Shown in pieces: positions 1-6,628 of a DNA stretch of 6,891 bases. The position numbers and the translations under genes were made by a program. Below the pieces are notes generated by a model. It was given only the letters and a program-made list of their open reading frames with translations. It was not told the DNA's origin and ran no database searches. Location of the stretch: the NCBI GenBank assembly GCA_030635485.1, contig DAOVYS010000141.1:1-6891 (forward strand). The letters run 5' to 3'. Numbering within the stretch: position 1 is the stretch's first letter; the number at the start of each line of letters is the position of its first letter. The stretch comes from Pseudomonadota bacterium. Its GTDB lineage: Bacteria; Desulfobacterota; Desulfobulbia; Desulfobulbales; DAOVYS01.

Positions 1-1248
1 GCAGGATCCACCTACACCATGTGCGCTCAGGTCGGCGCCACATTGACCATGATGGAAAACCGTTTCACGCCTGCCCGTTTTAAAGACGGTTATGGCCCTG
101 TCGGCGCATGGTTCCTCCTGTTCAAGGCCAAAGTAGCCAATGCAAAAGGCGAGTACTTTGCAATGGGCGACGAAGCCAAGGAAGAACTGAAAAACTTTAT
201 GCCTTACGGTGGCTCTGCAGTAACACCGACCTGTCTGCGTAACCACCTGATGGTTAAAGAGTACAGGGCAGGCCGCGGACCTCTCATGATGGCAACCGAC
301 GTTGCCTTGAACGCTTTCCTTGACCAAAAGAAAGAGGAAGGCATGGATGAAAAATCCGTTAAGAAATTCTGGAAACACCTTGAGTCCGAGGCGTGGGAAG
401 ATTTTCTCGACATGTCCGTTGGTCAGGCCGGTCTCTGGGCCGGTACGAACACCGAGCCTGAAAAAGTCGGGTCTGAGATTATGCCTACAGAACCTTACAT
501 GCTGGGTTCTCATTCAGGTTGCTGCGGCATCTGGGTCTCCGGTCCGATGGAAGACTGGGTGCCTGACGCATACAAGTGGGGCTACAACCGTATGACCACG
601 GTCAACGGTCTGTTCACTTCCGGCGACGGTGTTGGTGCATCCGGCCACAAGTTCTCCTCAGGCTCTCATGCAGAGGGTCGTATGTGTGCCAAGCAGATGG
701 TCAAGTACTGCCGTGATCATGCGGACTTTAAGCCTGAACTGGCCCAGACCGCTCAGGAACTGGCTGATGAGATCTACGCTCCTGTCAGAACATATTTTGA
801 CAATGTTGGATTGAGTACCGACCAGAGGGTGAACCCCAATTATATCAAGCCCGACGCACTGATGATGCGCCTCATGAAGGCCACTGACGAGTACGGCGGC
901 GGGGTTGCAACCTACTACATGACATCCGGCGTTATGTTGAATGTCTGTCTTGACCTGCTCAAGATGATGCGCGAAGATGCAGAGAAGATGGCTGCCGGCG
1001 ATCTCCATGAGCTGATGAGGGCATGGGAGAACAACCACCGCATCTGGTGTGTTGAGTCCCATATCCGTCATATTGAGTACAGAAAAGAGAGCCGCTATCC
1101 GGGTTTTTACTACAGGGAAGATTTTCCTAATGTTGATGATGAAAATTGGAAATGCTTTGTCAACTCAACTTATGATCCCAAGACCCAGGAATGGAAATGT
1201 GAGAAGGTTGAGTGCATAAACATAGTTGAAACCGATCCTTGGCTGTAA
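1..1248 (+). CDS. aprA: Adenylylsulfate (APS) reductase alpha subunit, 3' part (5' end outside window)
   Basis: Catalytic FAD subunit of dissimilatory APS reductase, which with the ferredoxin-like AprB interconverts APS and sulfite plus AMP in the cytoplasm. The frame is open from base 1, so the ATG at 19 is internal; 415 residues are present, and since family members are roughly 640-670 residues, about the first 245 (most of the N-terminal FAD-binding part) are missing. Counting from the first codon here, visible AprA hallmarks are NRFTPARFKDGYGP (20-33), the SHSGCCGIW segment (170-178), GVGASGHKFSSGSHAEGR (210-227), equivalent to the His/Gly-rich FAD contact of the fumarate reductase superfamily, and ESRYPGFYYR (363-372) in the C-terminal helical domain. 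Conserved Arg and His residues of these motifs are expected at the active site, but exact equivalences were not aligned. The gene ends in TAA and is followed by tandem terminators, so it probably closes a sat/aprBA transcription unit. No frameshift seen. Confidence 0.97.
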   Translation, partial: AGSTYTMCAQVGATLTMMENRFTPARFKDGYGPVGAWFLLFKAKVANAKGEYFAMGDEAKEELKNFMPYGGSAVTPTCLRNHLMVKEYRAGRGPLMMATDVALNAFLDQKKEEGMDEKSVKKFWKHLESEAWEDFLDMSVGQAGLWAGTNTEPEKVGSEIMPTEPYMLGSHSGCCGIWVSGPMEDWVPDAYKWGYNRMTTVNGLFTSGDGVGASGHKFSSGSHAEGRMCAKQMVKYCRDHADFKPELAQTAQELADEIYAPVRTYFDNVGLSTDQRVNPNYIKPDALMMRLMKATDEYGGGVATYYMTSGVMLNVCLDLLKMMREDAEKMAAGDLHELMRAWENNHRIWCVESHIRHIEYRKESRYPGFYYREDFPNVDDENWKCFVNSTYDPKTQEWKCEKVECINIVETDPWL

Positions 1249-1256
1249 TGGTCAAA

Positions 1257-1277
1257 GGTTGTTTTTTATTAACAACC
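1257..1277 (+). repeat. Weak stem-loop just after aprA stop
   Basis: A 7-bp perfect inverted repeat (GGTTGTT at 1257-1263, AACAACC at 1271-1277) around a T-rich 7-base loop, starting 8 bases after the aprA stop codon. No T-tract follows it directly, so it is not a canonical terminator. It might be an mRNA 3'-end stabilising element ahead of the real terminators, or chance in AT-rich DNA. Confidence 0.35.
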
Positions 1278-1281
1278 AGAT

Positions 1282-1318
1282 AAATCTCCAGGCGCCGGAA
1301 GGCGTCTGGAGATTTTTT
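1282..1318 (+). terminator. Intrinsic terminator 1 of aprA
   Basis: A 13-bp stem (1284-1296 pairing with 1301-1313, one G-T wobble) closed by a GGAA tetraloop and followed by a run of six T (1313-1318). The GNRA-type loop, GC-rich stem and T-run make it a textbook Rho-independent terminator in the aprA direction, 35 bases after the stop codon. Confidence 0.92.
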
Positions 1319-1333
1319 CTATCTACTTCTTTT

Positions 1334-1373
1334 CCGGTCCGCCCGTGATACGCGGACGGACCGGTTTTTTTTT
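1334..1373 (+). terminator. Intrinsic terminator 2, tandem to the first
   Basis: Perfect 8-bp GC-rich outer stem (CCGGTCCG at 1334-1341, CGGACCGG at 1357-1364), a short inner CCG/CGG pairing after one mismatch, then nine consecutive T (1365-1373). It lies only about 15 bases beyond the previous terminator. The opposite strand has no comparable T-run, so it acts on + strand transcripts only. As a pair the two should efficiently isolate qmoA from aprA transcription. Confidence 0.9.
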
Positions 1374-1450
1374 AAGTTCCGCAGTTTGGGCTTTGCGTCC
1401 GTAGCAAGGATTCCAATGTCGAAAAACCTGAAGTCTGGAACTTGAAACCT

Positions 1451-1480
1451 CAATTATATTAAATAGTTGTCTAATAAATG
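1451..1480 (+). promoter_or_regulatory. AT-rich leader of qmoA, possible -10 region
   Basis: Because tandem terminators precede it, qmoAB should have its own promoter in 1374-1484. The AT-rich patch contains TATATT (1455-1460), a 5/6 match to a sigma70-type -10 box, which would start RNA near 1466 and give a leader of about 29 bases. No good -35 sits at 16-18 bases upstream; TTGAAA at 1442-1447 is too close to it. The promoter may be activator-dependent or use another sigma factor, so the exact location is uncertain. Confidence 0.28.
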
Positions 1481-1483
1481 AAT

Positions 1484-1488
1484 GGAGG
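1484..1488 (+). promoter_or_regulatory. Ribosome binding site of qmoA
   Basis: GGAGG with a 6-base spacer to the ATG at 1495. It supports this start; no better-spaced alternative start is seen nearby. Confidence 0.8.
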
Positions 1489-1494
1489 AATGGC

Positions 1495-2760
1495 ATGACA
1501 GACGAGCACAGCGCACCTGGAGCAGGTGGAGTACTGGTCGTTGGCGGAGGTATCAGCGGGCTGACTGTTGCCCTGGAAGCCGCGGAAGTCGGAAATGATG
1601 TGTTTTTGATTGAAAAGAATCCTTATCTGGGTGGTCGTGTTGCTCAGCTCAATCAGTATTTTCCAAAGCTTTGCCCCCCTTCCTGCGGTCTTGAAATTAA
1701 TTTCAAGCGGATCAAGAACAACCGGAGGATTCGCGTCTACACCATGACCGAGGTGAAGAAGGTTTCCGGGGGGCCCGGCAACTATGAAGTGGAATTAGAG
1801 ACCATGCCGAGATATATCAACAGTAACTGCACTGGTTGCAATGATTGTGTCGAGGTCTGTACGGACGAGCGGGACAATGATTTCAACTTCGGCATGGACA
1901 AGACCAAGGCCGTATACCGTCCCCATGAGATGTCTTTTCCCATGAGGTATGTGCTGGACATGGATGCATGCAGCCCGGAAGTCGCGCAAAAGGTAAAGGC
2001 GGCGTGCAAGTATGATGCGGTGGACCTTGAGATGAAGCCTGAGACAGTTACATTGAATGTCGGCGCCATTGTCTGGGCCACGGGCTGGAACCCGTATGAT
2101 CCCGCCAAGATGGATAACCTCAAGTTTAATGAGAGCAATGCCATTATTACAAATATGATGATGGAGCGTCTCGCCTCTCCGGGCGGCCCCACAGGCGGCA
2201 GGATCCTCCGCCCCGGGGACGACAAGGAGCCCGAGAGCTTCGCATTTGTGCAGTGCGCCGGATCAAGGGATGAGAATCATCTGGAATTCTGTTCCTATAT
2301 CTGCTGCATGGCAACCATGAAACAGATAACCTATATCAGGGAGCGTTACCCTGAGGCCAAGATTTACGTCTTCTATATTGACTTGCGGACTCCTGGTAAA
2401 TATGAGAAGTTTCGCGAGAAGGTCATGAACGATGAGAATACTCAGTTCATTAAGGGAAAAGTTGCCGATATCAAGATCGAGGATGATGGCGGCGTGACCG
2501 TGATTGCGGAAAATGCCATGACCGGGAATAAGGTCGAGCAGAAGGTTGACCTGGTAATTCTGGCAACCGGCATGGAACCCGCATTCAAGGAGCAGGGAGC
2601 AGCCCTGGGCCTGCAGATGGACAGCAACGGTTTTGTGATTTCTGATGCTGACCAGGGAATGATTTCCGCAGGTTGCGCCAAGAAAGCTGCTGATGTGGTG
2701 ACAAGCACCCAGAGCGCAACCGCAGCAGCCTTAAAAGCCATTCAAATGTCGAGGAGGTAA
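1495..2760 (+). CDS. qmoA: Quinone-interacting membrane-bound oxidoreductase subunit A (HdrA-like flavoprotein)
   Basis: Soluble FAD/iron-sulfur subunit of the Qmo complex, which passes electrons between menaquinol and APS reductase. It is 421 residues, the usual QmoA size. The N-terminus has a Rossmann FAD motif (GGGISG, residues 17-22; ribose-binding Glu40) followed by YLGGRVAQL typical of HdrA. Cys60 and Cys64 lie in a CPPSC turn. A ferredoxin-type insert carries C112-x2-C115-x2-C118-x3-C122, one complete [4Fe-4S] motif; the expected second motif is reduced to Cys159 and Cys171. Further on, C254-x11-C266-x3-C270-C271 matches the spacing of the non-canonical HdrA cluster, and VILATGMEP (354-362) closes the second nucleotide-binding half. 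No membrane segment or signal peptide is visible. It is followed after 6 bases by qmoB. The family call is from recognised HdrA/QmoA motifs and the aprA-qmoABC context; cofactor assignment is inference. Confidence 0.96.
   Translation: MTDEHSAPGAGGVLVVGGGISGLTVALEAAEVGNDVFLIEKNPYLGGRVAQLNQYFPKLCPPSCGLEINFKRIKNNRRIRVYTMTEVKKVSGGPGNYEVELETMPRYINSNCTGCNDCVEVCTDERDNDFNFGMDKTKAVYRPHEMSFPMRYVLDMDACSPEVAQKVKAACKYDAVDLEMKPETVTLNVGAIVWATGWNPYDPAKMDNLKFNESNAIITNMMMERLASPGGPTGGRILRPGDDKEPESFAFVQCAGSRDENHLEFCSYICCMATMKQITYIRERYPEAKIYVFYIDLRTPGKYEKFREKVMNDENTQFIKGKVADIKIEDDGGVTVIAENAMTGNKVEQKVDLVILATGMEPAFKEQGAALGLQMDSNGFVISDADQGMISAGCAKKAADVVTSTQSATAAALKAIQMSRR
2751..2758 (+). promoter_or_regulatory. Ribosome binding site of qmoB overlapping the qmoA stop
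   Basis: GAGGAGGT is a near-perfect Shine-Dalgarno sequence that sits in the last codons of qmoA and runs into its TAA stop, 8 bases before the ATG at 2767. Ribosomes ending qmoA uncover or directly reuse it, so the two subunits are probably made in matched amounts by translational coupling. Confidence 0.8.
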
Positions 2761-2766
2761 CGGTCA

Positions 2767-5031
2767 ATGGATAAAAAATACGGTGCATATATATGTACAG
2801 GATGTGGTATTGGCGATGCCCTGGATATTGAGGCCCTTTCAGGAGTTGTCACCAGTGAGATGAGCATGGACTGTAAGACCCATCAGGCCCTGTGCGGATC
2901 TGAAGGCAGAGCGCTTATTGAGGGGGATATTGCAGGTGGTGTGAATACGGTCGTGATTTGTGGATGTTCTCCCCGTGTAATGGAGGATGAATTTAATTTT
3001 GGAGATGACAAGATCACGGTCAGGGGCAATATCCGTGAGCAGGTTGTATGGTGCAGGGCAGAGGATGCTGATCCCGAATATGTTCAGGAACTGGCTTCCG
3101 ACTATGTGCGGATGGCCTGCACCAGGGCACAGAAAACCGATCTGCCCGAGCCGTACCAGCTTGAGGAGATGAGCAAGAAGATACTGGTAATGGGCGGCGG
3201 TGTTGCCGGTCTTACGGCAGCCACGGAGGCGGCCAAGGCAGGTTACGAGGTTACATTGGTCGAAAAGAGCGACAAGCTGGGCGGAAAAGCTCTGGAATGG
3301 CGCAAACAGCTGCCCACAAAGGCCCCCTGGACCGACCTTGAGGATCCCTCTGTGTCGGCAATGGTGAGCGAGGTAGAGGCCGCTTCAAACATAACCGTCA
3401 AGACATCAAGCGAGGTTGCGCGTATCGGAGGATCTCCGGGTAATTTTGGAGTGACCTTCAAGGCAGCGGATGAGAAGAGTGAGTGGGATGCCCCTGCCAA
3501 GGTTGCAGTTGATGAGCAGGATCTTATTGACAAAGGCGAGATGGAAGATCCCAATGCAGGACTGAAACCTTACATGGAAGAGAATCCGGATGCCGAGAAG
3601 TTCGGCGCGGTTGTTCTGGCCACCGGGTGGATTCCGGCTGACGTGTCTGAATACGCTCACCTTGGGTATGGCAAGTTCAAGAACGTTGTAACCAATGCTG
3701 AATTCGAGAAAATGGCCGGAGCCGGCAAGATAGGAAGACCGTCTGACGGCAAGTCCATTGAGAGCGTGGTCTTTGTCCAGAGCCCAGGCGCCGCGGATAA
3801 TGATAACGATTTTCCATACTGTAACTCAGTGACCAGCGCGGTTGCACTTAAGCAGGCAAAATATGTGCGAGAGGATAACCCGGATGCCAAGGCATATATA
3901 CTCTATCAGCATATGCGTACTCCCGGGAACATGGAGCTTTTTTACAAGGCTGCCCAAGATGATGACGGCATTTTCCTTACCAAGGGGAATGTGATGAAAG
4001 TCAGCGAAGAGAGTGACGCTTCCCTGACAGTTGCATGTGATGATACGCTGCTCAATGAAAATCTGGCAATCACGGCCGACATGGTGGTACTGGCTGCCGG
4101 TATGGTCCCGGTTACCAAGAATGAGAACTCGATCAACCTGGCCTACCGCCAGGGTCCGGCATTTTCGGATCTTGATCTGTTTGACGGTTATGCTGATTCC
4201 CATTTCGTCTGCTTCCCGTATGAAACCCGGCGGACCGGCGTTTATAACTGCGGTGGCGTAAGGAAGGCCATGACGGTTGAAGAGACCATTGATGACGCAA
4301 CCGGCGCCGCGCTTAAGGCCATTCAGTGCATTGAGTCGGCTGACCGCGGCGTGGCTGTCCATCCGAGGTCCGGTGACAAGACCTATCCTGAATTTTTCTT
4401 CCAGCGCTGCACCCAGTGTAAGCGTTGTACTGAAGAATGTCCGTTCGGTGCCCTTGATGATGATGAGAAGGGCACGCCGCTGCCCAACCCGACAAGATGC
4501 CGCCGTTGTGGCACGTGTATGGGTGCATGTCCCGAGCGTATCATCGGTTTCAAGGACTACAACATCGATATGATCGGATCCATGGTCAAAATAATCGAGG
4601 TCCCGGATGACGATGAGGACAAACTGAGATTTGTCTGCTTTGTCTGCGAGAACGATGCATATCCGGCCATTGACATGGCCGGCATCAGGGGAAAGGCCAT
4701 GAACAATCTGATCAGATTTATCCCTGTCCGTTGCCTTGGTTCAGTCAACATGGTATGGATCAAGGACGCACTCTCCTCCGGTTTAGACGGTGTGATGCTT
4801 CTTGGCTGCAAGTATGGCGATGACTATCAGTGCCATTTTGTTAAGGGCAGTGAAATAGCTGCCAAGCGTATGGAAAACATCGGCGAGACTCTTTCAACCC
4901 TGGGTCTGGAACCGGAACGTTGCGCGGTCCACGAGATTGCGATCACCGATTTTGACAAGGTTGGAGGCATTGTTCAGGCGTTTGTTGAAGAGATTGTTGA
5001 ACTTGGTCCTAACCCATTCAAGGGTTTCTAG
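2767..5031 (+). CDS. qmoB: Quinone-interacting membrane-bound oxidoreductase subunit B (HdrA-MvhD fusion)
   Basis: Large soluble flavin/iron-sulfur subunit of Qmo, 754 residues, and a probable contact point for AprAB. Domains in order: an HdrA-type N-terminal domain (about 1-125) with Cys10, Cys13, Cys43 and Cys67 (CGCSPR) and the NIREQ motif (88-92); a Rossmann FAD domain (GGGVAG 143-148, Glu166, LGGKALEW 171-178); the second half of the flavoprotein fold (about 280-525) with LATGW (284-288); two consecutive [4Fe-4S] motifs, C548-x2-C551-x2-C554-x3-C558 and C578-x2-C581-x2-C584-x3-C588; and a C-terminal MvhD-like domain (about 620-745) with Cys624, Cys627, Cys656 and Cys681 suited to a [2Fe-2S] centre, plus an extra Cys689. 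At the position of the HdrA non-canonical cluster only Cys352 remains; the others are Ser339, Thr356 and Ser357. There is no membrane segment. A 190-base gap with a terminator, not a short junction, separates it from qmoC. Confidence 0.96.
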   Translation: MDKKYGAYICTGCGIGDALDIEALSGVVTSEMSMDCKTHQALCGSEGRALIEGDIAGGVNTVVICGCSPRVMEDEFNFGDDKITVRGNIREQVVWCRAEDADPEYVQELASDYVRMACTRAQKTDLPEPYQLEEMSKKILVMGGGVAGLTAATEAAKAGYEVTLVEKSDKLGGKALEWRKQLPTKAPWTDLEDPSVSAMVSEVEAASNITVKTSSEVARIGGSPGNFGVTFKAADEKSEWDAPAKVAVDEQDLIDKGEMEDPNAGLKPYMEENPDAEKFGAVVLATGWIPADVSEYAHLGYGKFKNVVTNAEFEKMAGAGKIGRPSDGKSIESVVFVQSPGAADNDNDFPYCNSVTSAVALKQAKYVREDNPDAKAYILYQHMRTPGNMELFYKAAQDDDGIFLTKGNVMKVSEESDASLTVACDDTLLNENLAITADMVVLAAGMVPVTKNENSINLAYRQGPAFSDLDLFDGYADSHFVCFPYETRRTGVYNCGGVRKAMTVEETIDDATGAALKAIQCIESADRGVAVHPRSGDKTYPEFFFQRCTQCKRCTEECPFGALDDDEKGTPLPNPTRCRRCGTCMGACPERIIGFKDYNIDMIGSMVKIIEVPDDDEDKLRFVCFVCENDAYPAIDMAGIRGKAMNNLIRFIPVRCLGSVNMVWIKDALSSGLDGVMLLGCKYGDDYQCHFVKGSEIAAKRMENIGETLSTLGLEPERCAVHEIAITDFDKVGGIVQAFVEEIVELGPNPFKGF

Positions 5032-5040
5032 GTTATTTTT

Positions 5041-5062
5041 CGTCTGAAAGAACCATTTTTTG
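5041..5062 (+). repeat. Weak imperfect hairpin after qmoB
   Basis: GAACC and GGTTC within this stretch can form a 5-bp stem around an 11-base T-rich loop. It is weak and is not followed at once by T residues (an eight-T run comes about 8 bases later). It could at most be a poor upstream helper of the strong terminator at 5103. Confidence 0.25.
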
Positions 5063-5102
5063 GACGGTTCCACTGGATTTTTTTTAGATGACAGTGTACA
5101 TT

Positions 5103-5143
5103 CCTGTTGTTCAGACCGCCCGGTCTGAACAACAGGTTTTATT
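5103..5143 (+). terminator. Strong palindromic terminator between qmoB and qmoC
   Basis: A perfect 15-bp inverted repeat (5103-5117 and 5122-5136) with a four-base GCCC loop, followed by TTTTATT (5137-5143). It lies 71 bases after the qmoB stop. By sequence it should end most qmoAB transcripts. Because the downstream gene is an essential partner subunit, either it is leaky or conditional and sets subunit ratio, or qmoC has its own promoter. The long symmetric arms could also bind a protein or act as an RNA processing site. Confidence 0.85.
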
Positions 5144-5153
5144 CAAATCTGTT

Positions 5154-5192
5154 TATGATGTATTAATTAAGTTTTCATCGGTGGTCTTTAAT
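5154..5192 (+). promoter_or_regulatory. Possible qmoC promoter region (AT-rich)
   Basis: Between the terminator and the qmoC ribosome binding site the DNA is AT-rich and holds two -10-like hexamers, TATGAT (5154-5159) and TTTAAT (5187-5192), each 5/6 to consensus, and a TTAATTAA palindrome (5163-5170). Neither has a convincing -35 at normal spacing. TTTAAT would start RNA near 5199, leaving a short leader that still includes the ribosome binding site. Proposed mainly because a terminator lies upstream. Confidence 0.25.
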
Positions 5193-5210
5193 ACCTGAGT
5201 TTGACAGAAT

Positions 5211-5215
5211 GGAGG
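5211..5215 (+). promoter_or_regulatory. Ribosome binding site deciding the qmoC start
   Basis: GGAGG with a 6-base spacer to the ATG at 5222. An in-frame TTG at 5201 would extend the protein by 7 residues but has no comparable Shine-Dalgarno and would place this site inside the coding region, so 5222 is preferred. Confidence 0.85.
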
Positions 5216-5221
5216 CGTGAT

Positions 5222-6433
5222 ATGGCGGAACAATTGAAGGTAGAACCTGATTTGAAATTTATTCAATATCTGAAGAGTGCCGGTGGCGACACCTTGAAGA
5301 AGTGTTTTCAGTGTGCGACCTGTTCAGCGGTCTGTCCTCTGGCATCGGATGAGAAACCTTTTCCCAGGAAGGAAATGATCTGGGCGCAGTGGGGCATGAA
5401 GGACCGGCTGATTGCCGATCCTGATATCCTGCTTTGTCATCAGTGCGGCGATTGCAGCGCCTATTGCCCAAGGGGCGCCAAGCCCGGCGAAGTGCTGGGT
5501 GCGATCAGGTCGTATGTCTACACCCATTACGGGTTTCCTCAAGGTCTTGCCAAGTTGACCTCCAGCGTAAAGAACCTGCCGGTCCTGATCGGCGGCCCTG
5601 CGGGAGTTATTCTGGTTGCCATGGCTATTTCCGGTGGTTTCCATATCCCTGACCCAGAGACCTTTAAGGCTGTCGGTTTTGGCCATTTTTTCGGTCACTG
5701 GGATTGGCGCTGGTTTTCAAAGAATGTTCTTTTTATTGACTTGATTTTCTGCTCAGCCTTTTTCTTTGCCGCCTATGCGTCATTCAAGGGAATTTCAGCT
5801 ATGTGGAAGAAAATGTCCGCAGGGCTTCAGGTGGATCAGAATTTCAGGCCGTCCGTCTATCAATACGTGGTGGATTTTTTCTGGCCGGCCGTTGTTGAGA
5901 CTGTTCAGCACAAACGTTTTGAGCTGTGTGGAACGAATCATGATCGTATACGTGGACATATGCCTCTTATGCTTTCCTTTATAGGTCTTGCGGCCGTGAC
6001 CGGCTATTCTTTGCTCAGGAAAGACGTTGTGGGAATATTTATTCCCAGCCTTCACGGGCCTATTCCTCTGATGGATCCGTTCAAGTTGTTGGCAAACGTG
6101 AGCGCGATCGCCTTTATCTTCGGTATCCTGGTCCTGTGGAACAACAGATCAAAGTCGGAGAGAGAGGCGGGGGTTAAAGCGAATTTTTACGATTGGTTCC
6201 TGATCGGAGAAATGGCTGCCGTCGGTCTGACCGGACTCGGTGCAGAGGTTGCGAGGCTGGTGGCTGTTCCCGGATTGGCCTATATTTTCTATTATATGCA
6301 TCTCGTGTCGGTTTTGATGCTTTTCCTCTACATGCCTTACACAAAATTCGCTCATCTCATATACCGCACTGCCGCCATGGCATTTGAGAAGTACAGGGAG
6401 AGCGGTTTCGTGACACAAAAGCAAGAAGACTAA
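5222..6433 (+). CDS. qmoC: Quinone-interacting membrane-bound oxidoreductase subunit C (HdrC-like head, cytochrome b membrane domain)
   Basis: Membrane anchor of the Qmo complex, 403 residues from the ATG at 5222. It exchanges electrons between menaquinol and QmoAB through heme b and iron-sulfur clusters. The N-terminal cytoplasmic head resembles HdrC, with two [4Fe-4S] motifs, C28-x2-C31-x2-C34-x3-C38-P and C72-x2-C75-x2-C78-x3-C82-P. The remainder has about six hydrophobic segments (near 119-138, 168-188, 246-264, 285-306, 325-347 and 352-372), as in the HdrE/NarI-type cytochrome b family. His246, His360 and His378 in or next to helices are candidate heme ligands, judged by position only. 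No signal peptide precedes the head, consistent with a cytoplasmic N-terminus. The presence of this fused subunit instead of separate HdrB and HdrC is the form known from Gram-negative sulfate reducers. The gene ends 29 bases before a clear terminator. Confidence 0.95.
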   Translation: MAEQLKVEPDLKFIQYLKSAGGDTLKKCFQCATCSAVCPLASDEKPFPRKEMIWAQWGMKDRLIADPDILLCHQCGDCSAYCPRGAKPGEVLGAIRSYVYTHYGFPQGLAKLTSSVKNLPVLIGGPAGVILVAMAISGGFHIPDPETFKAVGFGHFFGHWDWRWFSKNVLFIDLIFCSAFFFAAYASFKGISAMWKKMSAGLQVDQNFRPSVYQYVVDFFWPAVVETVQHKRFELCGTNHDRIRGHMPLMLSFIGLAAVTGYSLLRKDVVGIFIPSLHGPIPLMDPFKLLANVSAIAFIFGILVLWNNRSKSEREAGVKANFYDWFLIGEMAAVGLTGLGAEVARLVAVPGLAYIFYYMHLVSVLMLFLYMPYTKFAHLIYRTAAMAFEKYRESGFVTQKQED

Positions 6434-6462
6434 GCAAGATAAATCTGTTTTGAAGAGTTATA

Positions 6463-6495
6463 GCGGCACTGTTTGACTGCAGTGCCGCTTTTTTT
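6463..6495 (+). terminator. Intrinsic terminator after qmoC
   Basis: A perfect 9-bp stem (GCGGCACTG at 6463-6471 and CAGTGCCGC at 6480-6488) with an 8-base loop, followed directly by seven T (6489-6495). It closes the qmo transcription unit. Confidence 0.93.
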
Positions 6496-6538
6496 CTTTG
6501 TTGCCTTTCAAGAGACAGCGGGCATTGTGGGTGAGACC

Positions 6539-6550
6539 CCGTTGCAACGG
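6539..6550. repeat. Perfect 12-base palindrome
   Basis: CCGTTGCAACGG reads the same on both strands with no spacer. It lies in non-coding DNA about 44 bases after the qmoC terminator. It could be a dimeric regulator site or chance; no known consensus is claimed. Confidence 0.5.
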
Positions 6551-6628
6551 CAGTTTTTACAGATTCTAGGGGGGGAGGTAAAGGCTTTATTGGTGCTGGT
6601 GAACGGGGTACGTTTTGGTGTGTTTGTG

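Noticed and set aside
19..21. ATG at 19 as the start of aprA
   Set aside because: The frame is open from base 1 with the typical AprA residues AGSTYT before it, and the protein would lack most of its FAD domain. The true start is upstream of the window.
658..1071. 137-codon open frame on the - strand inside aprA
   Set aside because: It lies entirely opposite a well-conserved AprA region, has no recognisable protein features, and similar antisense frames occur throughout these genes as codon-bias shadows.
1249..1494. Riboswitch or small protein gene in the aprA-qmoA gap
   Set aside because: The gap is accounted for by terminators and an AT-rich leader. No conserved riboswitch core or start codon with ribosome binding site was found before the qmoA ATG.
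3826..4362. 178-codon open frame on the - strand inside qmoB
   Set aside because: Long but fully antisense to conserved QmoB sequence, with no recognisable domain and a composition like a translated antisense strand.
5201..5221. TTG start for qmoC giving a 410-residue protein, and the same TTGACA read as a -35 box
   Set aside because: The ATG at 5222 has GGAGG at ideal spacing, which the TTG lacks. As a -35 the hexamer would put the RNA start inside the coding region, after the ribosome binding site.
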